Part shown: piece after piece, positions 9,201 to 12,480 of the stretch
How positions within the stretch are numbered: the first letter of the stretch is position 1
Layout: every line of letters starts with the position of its first letter
Assembly (NCBI GenBank): GCA_036244855.1
Contig: BQKZ01001466.1
Span: 84,901-98,429 of the forward strand
Origin: Temnopleurus reevesii
Taxonomy: Eukaryota; Echinodermata; Echinoidea; Temnopleuroida; Temnopleuridae
DNA: 13,529 bases
Reading direction: 5' to 3'
The notes under the pieces: generated by a model
What the model was told of the DNA's origin: nothing
The model's input: the letters and a program-made list of their open reading frames with translations, nothing else
Database searches by the model: none
Program-made: the position numbers and the translations under genes

Positions 9201-11765
9201 CATGCCTAACTCCATTTGCTTTGATAGACTGCTCTCTTATGTCCAAATATCTTATTTTTATTTTCATTTTATCTTGATTTATCTGTTTTATTATGATAGG
9301 ATACCTTCAGATGGGCTTGTTGCCTTCCCATATCTGTCTCTCTCTTTAATGCCTCATACTGCCCTGTTAGGGTAGCAAGCTCAATTGGAATTTGGAATTT
9401 GGAATTTATTCATTTGAACGTCATTGACATGTACAGCCAACATTTTGTTCTGATTGGAATTTGGAATTTGGAATTTATTCATTTGAACGTCATTGACATG
9501 TACAGCCAACATTTTGTTCTGATTTGTTCTGTTTTCAGTGACAACTATTTGGTAGACTTCTACTTCTAATAAGCAAATATCTTATCTTATCTTTAACTTA
9601 TCTTTATCTTTCTACTTCATAAAAAGTAATAGTATATTAAAATACCTTCTGATGGGCTTGTTGCCTCTCCATATCTGTCTCTCTCTTCAATACCTCATAC
9701 TAGCCTGCTTGCGTACTAAGCTCCATGGTCTTCAGTGATAGCTTTTTGTTAGATTACTAGCTCTAATGAACAAATACATTATCTTATCTTTCACTTTTTT
9801 ATCATTCTAATTCATATAAAGTGACAGTACAATACATTACCTTCTGATGAGCTTGTTGCCTCTCCATATCCGTCTTTTTCTTCAATGCCTCATACTGGCA
9901 TGTTAACGTGCCAAGTTCCATTGTCTTCAATAAAAACTGTTATATAACTACTCTCTTAATAAGTAGATATCTTATCTTATCTATAACTTATCTTTATCTT
10001 TCTCAATCATAAAAAGTAATAGTATGATAGAATACCTTCTGATGGGCTTGTTGCCTTCCCATATCTGTCTCTCTTTTCAATGCCTCATACTGGCCTGTTA
10101 GGGTAGCAAGCTCCATTGTCTTCAGTGATAACTGTTTGGTAGATTGCTCTCTGAAAACAAACAAAAATAAATACAGGATAAGCATAGCAAATTAAGCCTT
10201 CCAAGAAACAAACTGCTAGGTTTTCAATGAAAACTGTTAAATTGTTCTGACATGAGAAAATCTATCATCAATGTGAAGTATTCTTAATGACATCCAAGAT
10301 ACACTTGAACACAGTTCATAGCCTACAACAATAAAGTAAGTCCAAACTACTCGTAGGGGTATGATCTGAGAATCAAATGAGGTGTATATATGTCATAAAC
10401 TGTTGTGCATTAGACAAGACCTTTCAATCATTTCAACTAGACCCCAGTTCAAGGAAGTCTGTCATCAAATACTTGGTACAGTGTAGCCCTGTTTTCAGAG
10501 AAGAAGAATTTGCCAAAGAAGATGAACAATAATTACCAGAAAATCTGAATTTGAATTGACCCTGAACAATTTCAAGAGAATTACTTGTGAAATATACAAG
10601 ATAATACTTTTAAAGTAGACAAAATATACATTGTCTTAGTATTTCTACTGTGCTGAAAATATCAGCTTATATTACAGGACATTTTTGGTATGATGTACTT
10701 ACTGCAATGCTGCCAACTGAGTCTGTAGACCAGCTGCCTGCTGCCTAGCATTAGTTGCTCTCTCAGTTAATGATTCTAGCTGCTTGCTGTGGTCTTCTGT
10801 TGCATGCAGAATTCTGGAAAAATATGACATTTCTGGTAGCAATTACACCAATGTATGAAGAAGAATTTTTATGTCATAACCATTTCTTCTTATTTCTCCT
10901 TTCTCTTTCCCCTTCCTCTCCCATTTCCCTTCCCCACTTTGCCTTATTCTTCTTCTTCATCAACAGCCCCCCAACAAAAGACACTGTACTCACTTTACTT
11001 TACATTGAACAATTGGATCTTTAATGTTCTCTTCAGCTTCTGTCCTCACACCAGCCAACTCCATCTTCACATCACTAAAACCATCTCAAAATCTCTTGTT
11101 ATTTCAAGTCCTCCTCTCAGACCCTCTTCATACTAGCTGCACCACATGGGATGACGACTGGTCTCTAGATCTTATATGTACCCCCTTGTCTATTTTTCTT
11201 CTCTCAATATTTAGAAATCAAGCCTTAATTACATACCACCTGAACAGGAATACTCCCCCCCCCCCTCTCACCCTGCAAAAAAAAAACTAATACTAAGGGG
11301 GAGTTGTTTGAAACATGCGATCAATTGTAAATCAACTGCAATGTCCTTCACAAGACAGGCATAAAACAAAGAATTTTGATTGCAATTTGATGATAAATCT
11401 GCAGCAAAACCCCGTAAGAGTAAGACTTACTTTTCTCTATTTTCGGCAGTAAGAACTCTAGTCTTCTCCTCAGCCTCCTTTCTCACTCCAGCCAACTCTA
11501 TTTTCAGATCACTCACAGATCTCTCCCATTTCCTAAGAGCATCCAGTCTCCCTCTTAGACCTTCTTCCACTAGCCGCACCACGTGGGAAGGTGGCAGGTT
11601 TCTCGTAAGGTCTTCTCCTGGACGGATTGGGGAGGGGTACTGGAGTGAACCCCTGGGGTGGGGCGGCTGACTGGCAAGCAAGGTGCGAATCTGCTGAAGG
11701 GCAGAGGAGCAGGAGGAGGCGGTCTGTTGAACAGAGTCTGCTCTGTGGTTAGCTTCAAGGAGGCT
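155..11765 (-). CDS. CCDC158: CCDC158-like long coiled-coil protein, internal 11 exons of the gene (partial)
   Basis: Eleven minus-strand exons join as E1 11765-11431, E2 10813-10703, E3 10150-10036, E4 7808-7689, E5 7221-7033, E6 6546-6200, E7 5607-5259, E8 2447-2279, E9 1775-1663, E10 947-789 and E11 247-155. Every boundary is AG/GT, every junction phase agrees, and the total is 2100 nt (700 codons). The product is nearly all heptad-like coiled coil rich in E, K, Q and L, with one Pro-rich break in E1. I see no signal peptide or membrane segment. Order and spacing match vertebrate CCDC158 as I recall it, for example LTERATNARQQA against human LTEKASSARSQA, and SKRNQVDFLQIKI against AKRGQIDALQSKI. 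Codon counts of E10 (53) and E11 (31) equal the recalled human segments. The cellular role of this family is poorly known. In-frame TAA codons in E7 and E11 leave it open whether this copy makes full-length protein. Another long coiled-coil family is possible but less likely. Confidence 0.7.
248..788. other. Intron between E10 and E11, no feature seen
   Basis: AT-rich sequence with no exon-like open frame, no inverted repeat and no copies of neighbouring exons that I could see. Confidence 0.7.
789..947 (-). CDS. CCDC158: CCDC158-like exon E10
   Basis: The acceptor is ctcattccag|GAA and the donor AAG|gtacat. It is 159 nt, phase 0 to 0, 53 codons. It starts EKSVLETEKTVLEEQVSKLN and ends KLEAALEK. 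The human segment EKHFLKEEKSKL...EVALDK has the same length, 53 residues, as I recall it. This is good evidence for orthology and for correct exon ends. Coiled coil throughout, no stop. Confidence 0.88.
948..1662. other. Intron between E9 and E10
   Basis: AT-rich. It contains a short palindrome-like stretch near 1207-1235 (TTGCAGTTGATTGCGATCAA), with a related inverted sequence near 11318-11343, perhaps a dispersed repeat. The G-rich tract is at its E9 end. Confidence 0.6.
1630..1655. repeat. G-rich tract with potential to form a G-quadruplex
   Basis: Five G, A, three G, AGT and then fourteen G on the + strand, starting seven bases past the E9 exon end. On the host-gene sense strand it is a C tract. 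Confidence 0.8.
1663..1775 (-). CDS. CCDC158: CCDC158-like exon E9
   Basis: The acceptor is acatgtag|CTG and the donor AAG|gtacaa. It is 113 nt, phase 1 to 0, with 37 full codons (VDIADSVQHELLSKRN, then QVDFLQIKIHGLEESLSGTLK). A second AG nine bases further in (atatag|CTG) would also keep frame, so the start is uncertain by three residues. KRNQVDFLQIKIHGLEE aligns residue for residue with human KRGQIDALQSKIQFLEE as recalled. The donor is followed after five bases by a 14-base C run on the transcribed sense (G run on +). Confidence 0.85.
1776..2278. other. Intron between E8 and E9, no feature seen
   Basis: Several open frames on both strands are AT-rich chance frames without coiled-coil character or splice support. 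Confidence 0.65.
2279..2447 (-). CDS. CCDC158: CCDC158-like exon E8
   Basis: The acceptor is cttctttccag|GCA and the donor G|gtaaat. It is 169 nt, phase 0 to 1, 56 codons plus one base. The coil includes LASEKEILETRYQELEVSHE and LRIQGLEHDLQLTLQALRA. It aligns in register with human LSEEYEVL and the following segment as recalled, and starts directly after the E7 joint. A Tc1-like transposon begins only 20 bp upstream of the acceptor. Three decayed copies of the 5' half of this exon lie on the far side of that transposon. Confidence 0.87.
2473..2500 (+). repeat. Left terminal inverted repeat of the Tc1-like element
   Basis: It pairs with the complement of 4148-4175 over about 28 bases, with one mismatch near the inner end (ATAGCCC here, ATACCCT there). 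It is preceded by a partial duplication, CAGTT. Confidence 0.9.
2673..2693 (+). repeat. Left inner direct repeat of the Tc1-like element
   Basis: It reads TTCAGAACTATTCATACCCC and repeats the ATTATTCATACCC core of the outer end about 190 bp inward. This is the likely inner transposase-binding site. Confidence 0.75.
2911..3935 (+). pseudogene. Tc1-like transposase, broken by two frameshifts and a stop
   Basis: Three reading frames carry consecutive parts of one transposase. Part 1 (2911 to about 3355) begins MAKKKELREDLRRSRVHAQS and holds the paired-type helix-turn-helix DNA-binding half (ISKQYDVPVATVQSIINKH, and TTTKALIDTLHQAGTKVSRS). Part 2 (about 3341 to 3612, +1 frame) has MWSDEMNLELFG with the first catalytic Asp and the GGGSIMLWGYFS block. 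Part 3 (about 3611 to 3935, next frame) has QDNDPKHTA with the second Asp and NPDLNPIENLW with the Glu. There are 34 residues between the last Asp and Glu, hence DD34E. An in-frame TAG at 3864-3866 interrupts part 3 before LVDNYKKHLEAVI and a final TAA. The catalytic residues survive, but it cannot make an intact enzyme. Confidence 0.93.
3961..3981 (-). repeat. Right inner direct repeat of the Tc1-like element
   Basis: The minus strand reads ATCAGAATTATTCATACCCT, nearly identical to the left inner repeat, and lies about 187 bp inside the right end. Confidence 0.75.
4148..4175 (-). repeat. Right terminal inverted repeat of the Tc1-like element
   Basis: It reads GGGTATGAATAATTTTGAGG into ACAACTG on the + strand and is followed by TA, the target duplication. 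It is the complement of the left end. Confidence 0.9.
4194..4325 (-). pseudogene. E8 copy B, 43 open codons then a stop
   Basis: The acceptor is ttattccag|GCA. It reads ATKLADEEIVETTRYQELEV and SHDKTKKNEEPCNQVIEAWS, ending HL and TAA at 4196-4194. The codon frame matches E8. With an intact acceptor and a clean stop it could act as an alternative terminal exon after E7, but no supporting poly(A) signal was identified. Confidence 0.75.
4375..4452 (-). pseudogene. E8 copy C, lacking the 5' third
   Basis: It begins within TACCAG and reads YQKIEVSLEKSKSNLDPCYH into IMEL and a stop. The acceptor part is missing. Its NLDPCY tail is the same as in copy A. Confidence 0.75.
4480..4587 (-). pseudogene. 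E8 copy A, acceptor kept, truncated by a stop
   Basis: The acceptor is taatttcag|GCA. It then reads ATKLASEKEILETRYQELDA into SHEKTRSNLDPCYYM and TAG. The first 30 residues are almost identical to E8, then the sequence departs into a tail shared with copies B and C. No donor of the E8 type. Confidence 0.85.
4635..4741 (-). pseudogene. E7 copy 1 (3' end of the exon plus donor)
   Basis: The minus strand reads VGKLIDSREGLLEELELL near the end, against E7 VEKVIEGKAGLLEELKTF, with GT donor context preserved (AAAAG|gtctat). Stops and frameshifts occur upstream. At the position of the E7 stop it has CAA. Confidence 0.8.
4829..4918 (-). pseudogene. E7 copy 2
   Basis: AIQDKPLEVEKID then TGA matches E7 AVQNKHGEVEKVIE; GTGCTGGAAGAAGAACTG matches the GLLEEL region in another frame. 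It is clearly broken. Confidence 0.7.
4961..5025. repeat. 33-bp tandem duplication with small hairpin
   Basis: ATTTGTAAGAAATGAAATCC then CCAAA occurs at 4961 and again at 4994. The join contains CCCCAAACTTTGGGG, a short hairpin. Confidence 0.85.
5025..5112 (-). pseudogene. E7 copy 3
   Basis: On the + strand GCATCAGACAATGTCTTC and the CCTTCTATAACATTCCCCAT stretch parallel E7 (GCATTAGACAATGTCTTC and CCCTCGATCACTTTCTCCAC). No useful reading frame is left. Confidence 0.6.
5120..5180. repeat. Imperfect 31-bp tandem duplication
   Basis: GTGATGGATCGATAAACTTGG is followed by the similar GTGACGGATCTATAAATTTGG. No function is apparent. Confidence 0.7.
5259..5607 (-). CDS. CCDC158: CCDC158-like exon E7, with an in-frame TAA one codon before its donor
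   Basis: The acceptor is cattatcag|A and the donor AAG|gttagt. It is 349 nt, phase 2 to 0, 116 codons. The coil includes EKDNFIKLLDEKTKQLAEVK, then KKLK-type charged repeats and REKRVQSLELEVKTL, matching human RELEARVSDLELEKVKL in place. The reading ends LLEELKTFQ-TAA-K at 5264-5262, then the donor. No alternative GT donor is visible just upstream. A decayed copy at 4635-4741 reads TTT TAA CAA AAG where this exon reads TTT CAA TAA AAG, which suggests an ancestral CAA at the stop position. So the stop is probably a recent C-to-T change, a damaged allele, or an assembly base error. Confidence 0.85.
5630..5755. repeat. Purine-rich degenerate GAT/GAA simple repeat
   Basis: Interrupted AATGAAAAT, GATGATGAAAAT and AATAAT words between E7 and E6. 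Low complexity, not coding. Confidence 0.75.
5756..6199. other. Rest of intron between E6 and E7, no feature seen
   Basis: A + strand frame of 91 codons (5773-6048) has no recognisable domain and no splice partner. It is treated as chance. Confidence 0.6.
6200..6546 (-). CDS. CCDC158: CCDC158-like exon E6
   Basis: The acceptor is tatttgtag|ATT and the donor AG|gtttgg. It is 347 nt, phase 0 to 2, 115 codons plus two bases. It is coiled coil throughout: KTSQLLADIESH near residue 15, RLSLELTKKTSDVE near 32, KQLGEKSKMIDILTQERDHY near 77, and MERIKELESASSLQN at the end. KTSQLLADIES aligns with human KVSSLTAQLES, and EKSKMIDILTQ with EKDKVIEILRQ (human from memory). No decayed copies of this exon were seen nearby. 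Confidence 0.88.
6547..7032. other. Intron between E5 and E6, no feature seen
   Basis: AT-rich, with no exon copies, repeats or elements recognised. Confidence 0.7.
7033..7221 (-). CDS. CCDC158: CCDC158-like exon E5
   Basis: The acceptor is catccacaag|GAA, behind a long pyrimidine-rich tract, and the donor is AAG|gtaaat. It is 189 nt, phase 0 to 0, 63 codons. Key stretches are LEEEKEKTGQLRSRDGQRL and RELEARSLEVRHMQEML. They match human CCDC158 LEKEQNKRLWDRD and RRELDNRNMEVQRLEALL as I recall them, including the conserved RD pair and the REL.R..EV pattern. The exon could also read upstream through its acceptor in the same frame, but the phase-0 joint to E4 supports the shorter form. Confidence 0.88.
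7434..7552 (-). pseudogene. Decayed copy of E4
   Basis: At 7434-7483 the minus strand reads PQFKLANANFTLQYDR, against E4 VQLKLADANLTLQSNK. The donor is lost (GATAGATGAG). The match fades toward 7552. Confidence 0.75.
7689..7808 (-). CDS. CCDC158: CCDC158-like exon E4
   Basis: The acceptor is gtccacag|ATT and the donor AAG|gtaaga. It is 120 nt, phase 0 to 0, with 40 codons (IDELTSELDITRDN at the start, KLADANLTLQSNK at the end). Heptad-spaced Leu and Ile give coiled coil throughout. It joins in frame to E3 (AHQK|IDEL) and E5 (QSNK|ETIS). A diverged copy, clearest over its 3' third, lies about 140-260 bp downstream (7434-7552). Confidence 0.87.
8248..8280. repeat. (ATT/ATC)n simple repeat
   Basis: TATTATTATCATTATTATCA and onward, directly beside the donor of E3 copy 9. 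Confidence 0.85.
8281..8391 (-). other. E3 copy 9, open and possibly a usable cassette exon
   Basis: From CAG at 8391 it reads 37 codons without a stop (QSTKQLSLKTMTCGMLTGQ, then YETLKTEMNMESNKCNGK) into the donor AAG|gtaaca. An AG directly precedes it (cttgaaagag|CAG) behind ttttacttctt. Entering in phase 0 and leaving in phase 0, it could be spliced between E3 and E4 without breaking frame, adding one more coil segment. The acceptor is weak and the last residues have drifted from RQQAHQK, so it may simply be decaying more slowly than the rest. Confidence 0.45.
8437..8542 (-). pseudogene. Decayed E3 copy 8
   Basis: It reads EQSVQDMELGTLAVQHEALK then KRETVIQSQ, TAA, AHQE. It carries a 21-base in-frame deletion and CAA-to-TAA where E3 has the second Gln of RQQAHQK. 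The donor is kept as GAG|gtattc. Confidence 0.82.
8619..8700 (-). pseudogene. Decayed E3 copy 7
   Basis: It resembles the donor-side two thirds of E3 (ACCTTCTGATGAGCTTGTTG on +) and is truncated at the acceptor side. Confidence 0.75.
8763..8880 (-). pseudogene. Decayed E3 copy 6
   Basis: A nearly full-length copy with a donor (AAG|gtattc) and one stop, TAA at the first Gln codon (GAG TAA TCT ACC). It is otherwise open: STKQLSLKIMELLMLTGQ and onward. Confidence 0.85.
8969..9077 (-). pseudogene. Decayed E3 copy 5
   Basis: It has the same 21-base in-frame deletion after the first few codons as copy 8 and shares its GACATGG start. It is also frameshifted in the second half. Confidence 0.8.
9152..9242 (-). 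pseudogene. Decayed E3 copy 4
   Basis: A diverged copy (GATGGACTTGTTCTCTCCCC on +) that has lost the donor and part of the middle. Its neighbours match the spacing of copies 6-8, so it corresponds to copy 7. Confidence 0.65.
9305..9565 (-). pseudogene. Decayed E3 copy 3, split by an insertion
   Basis: E3-like sequence at 9305-9383 and about 9531-9562 is separated by two tandem 69-bp units plus a few bases. The upper part has TAG where E3 has CAG (ACC AAA TAG TTG TCA). Confidence 0.8.
9384..9521. repeat. Two tandem 69-bp units inside E3 copy 3
   Basis: Units 9384-9452 and 9453-9521 are essentially identical. Each starts ATTGGAATTTGGAATTTGGA and ends ATTTTGTTCTG. On the minus strand the unit ends TGAATAAATTCCAAATTCC, which resembles the 3' tail of a non-LTR retroelement. 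That origin is a guess. Confidence 0.85.
9646..9762 (-). pseudogene. Decayed E3 copy 2
   Basis: The donor is kept (AAG|gtattt). It reads TAA, SNKKLSLKTMELSTQAG, TAG, YEVLKRETDMERQQAHQK. Both stops are one transition from the Gln codons in E3. It lies 195 bp from copy 1. Confidence 0.85.
9841..9955 (-). pseudogene. Decayed E3 copy 1
   Basis: It keeps the donor (AAG|gtaatg) and open sequence close to E3 from MELGTLTCQYEALKKKTD to AHQK. The upstream part has TAG and TAA in place of the EQSTK codons, a 1-base deletion, and no good acceptor. It lies exactly 195 bp from the intact exon. Confidence 0.85.
10036..10150 (-). CDS. CCDC158: CCDC158-like exon E3, the intact member of a tandem exon array
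   Basis: The acceptor is tttgttttcag|A and the donor AAG|gtattc. It is 115 nt, entering in phase 2 and leaving in phase 0, with 38 full codons (EQSTKQLSLKTMELATLTGQ, then YEALKRETDMGRQQAHQK). It is open, and its phases match E2 upstream and E4 downstream. The same exon-plus-intron unit recurs at least nine times in the following intron, in decayed form. The two nearest copies end exactly 195 and 390 bp away, so this exon is the edge of a 195-bp monomer array. It is chosen as the functional copy because it alone has a proper acceptor, full length, no stop and the right incoming phase. Confidence 0.9.
10213..10250 (-). pseudogene. Possible short E3 fragment upstream of E3
   Basis: TTTTCAATGAAAACTGTTAA then ATTGTTCT (+ strand) resembles the acceptor half of E3 and its copies (CTTCAATGATAGCTGTTTGG). 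It is only about 35 bases, so the match could be chance. Confidence 0.35.
10251..10702. other. Intron between E2 and E3, mostly featureless
   Basis: Apart from the possible E3 fragment at 10213-10250 nothing stands out. Confidence 0.65.
10703..10813 (-). CDS. CCDC158: CCDC158-like exon E2
   Basis: The acceptor is tttttccag|AAT and the donor CA|gtaagt, a strong consensus. It is 111 nt, entering in phase 2 and leaving in phase 2. It encodes 36 full codons of coiled coil including QLESLTERATNARQQAAGLQ. This is the clearest local match to human CCDC158 as I recall it (LTEKASSARSQANSIQ). The split Gln at its end (CA + A) joins to EQSTKQ in E3, giving ALQEQ against human IIQEQ. I saw no decayed copies of this exon in the neighbouring introns. 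Confidence 0.88.
10988..11160 (-). pseudogene. Decayed copy of the 3' half of E1
   Basis: HVVQLV followed by a stop and SDVKMELAGVRTEAEEN align with E1 HVVRLVEEG and SDLKIELAGVRKEAEEK. A good donor is kept (AAA|gtgagt). Several in-frame stops make it non-coding in this frame. Confidence 0.82.
11431..11765 (-). CDS. CCDC158: CCDC158-like exon E1 (coiled coil with Pro-rich break)
   Basis: The acceptor is ctctcgcag|AGC and the donor AA|gtaagt. The exon is 335 nt, entering in phase 0 and leaving in phase 2. It encodes 111 codons plus two bases. Residues 1-30 are a weak helix ending QQIRTLL. Residues 31-62 are rich in Pro, Gly and Ser (SQPPHPRGS...SPIRPG), a clear break in the coil. From about residue 62 to the end it returns to charged coil (RLVEEGLRGRLDALRKW, then KIELAGVRKEAEEKTRVL). 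It is the first exon of the chain I can support, but its phase-0 acceptor means more coding sequence lies upstream. A decayed copy of its 3' half sits about 270 bp downstream in the next intron (10988-11160). Confidence 0.85.
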
Positions 11766-11816
11766 CTGCGAGAGGAAATAAAGTAATTATTATCATCAGT
11801 GGATGTAAATATTATT

Positions 11817-11986
11817 CAAATATCCCAAGCTCTAAGAAAGTATATTGGAATTATATTTCTGAGGATGGGCTAGCAATACTATTTTTTCGAGGGGCGAAGC
11901 CCCCGAGGAAAAATAGTTTTCTTTGCTAGCCCATCCGAAGAATTATAATTCCAATATACTTTCGAAGTAACTGTTCGGGATATTTG
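11817..11986. mobile_element. 170-bp fold-back (MITE-like) element
   Basis: The arms start CAAATATCCC and end GGGATATTTG. Inside, AAGTATATTGGAATTATA pairs with TATAATTCCAATATACTT, and GATGGGCTAGCAA with TTGCTAGCCCATC. The centre is a GC-rich loop around GAGGGGCGAAGCCCCCGAG at 11889-11907. Nearly the whole element can fold into one hairpin. It carries no ORF and lies just upstream of E1. The family is not recognised. Confidence 0.88.
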
Positions 11987-12262
11987 ATTGATATCTCTTA
12001 AAAAAATAAGAGGTAAAACGTGAAACTTAATCAGATACTCGGCTCAACCGTACTCAGACACAGTCGCTCACTGTCACACTCAGTCGGTACCCACTCAGTC
12101 ATGGCACAGTACTGCACTGCCACAGTACACTACGTCTTCTAGCTGATTATGAAACAACATTTTTCTCCTGGATTACAGTACTTGTTCTGTTATAGAGTAG
12201 AACATTTTTGTGACCAAGCTAATGTTATCCATTCAAAACGATTTCACAGGATTAACGATTAC

Positions 12263-12316
12263 AGATGAGTTGAACAAAAGCTGGCAGATAGCAAAATCCT
12301 TCGTGTACGCCGCCAT
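12263..12316 (-). CDS. Candidate short first exon (speculative)
   Basis: ATG at 12316-12314 lies inside the YY1-like AATATGGCGGC. It reads MAAYTKDFAICQLLFNSS, then a GT donor (TCT|gtaatc) in phase 0, the phase needed by the E1 acceptor. It would give an N-terminally short form of the coiled-coil protein. Without transcripts this remains a guess; the frame also stops soon after the donor if unspliced. Confidence 0.22.
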
Positions 12317-12480
12317 ATTTGTTTACGTTTTCGCGGACCGATTCACGCGTTCTGCGCATGCTCAGTTGTGCATTTCTACCGCGGTTGAGTATATTGAAAA
12401 ATACCGAATTGGTTTTGGTGGCTTGTTTACTAGTTGAAATATATGAAACCATGTTTGCCCCCATTGACCAATCATATAGC
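12300..12480 (-). promoter_or_regulatory. CpG-dense promoter-like island
   Basis: About 12305-12390 holds around ten CpGs in an otherwise CpG-poor window. On the minus strand it has an NRF1-like GCATGCGCAGA, a YY1-like AATATGGCGGC near 12319-12309, and ATTGG (CCAAT box complement) near 12467-12471. Such a set is typical of housekeeping promoters. Orientation toward E1 fits, but there is no direct proof of transcription. Confidence 0.4.

Larger units (their letters stand above)
8281..9955 (-). repeat. Tandem array of nine decayed E3 exon-intron copies
   Basis: Exon-end motifs resembling ACCTTCTGATGGGCTTGTTG (+ strand) recur with low-coordinate ends at about 8281, 8437, 8619, 8763, 8969, 9152, 9305, 9646 and 9841, then the intact E3 at 10036. 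The last two steps are exactly 195 bp; others are about 145-205 bp, and one is stretched to 341 by an insertion. Spacers are pyrimidine-rich with many TTATC words. The array fills most of the intron between E3 and E4. Copies are in the same orientation as E3. Confidence 0.9.

Noticed and set aside
8281..9955. E3 array as a set of mutually exclusive alternative exons
   Set aside because: Eight of nine copies have stops, deletions, frameshifts or lost acceptors, so functional alternative splicing of the whole set is not supported; only copy 9 remains a candidate.
12000..12130. Short minus-strand ATG frame (MTEWVPTECDSERLC...) near 12103
   Set aside because: Only 23 codons, within a repetitive CACTCAGTC-like stretch, with no convincing donor; weaker than the ATG at 12316.
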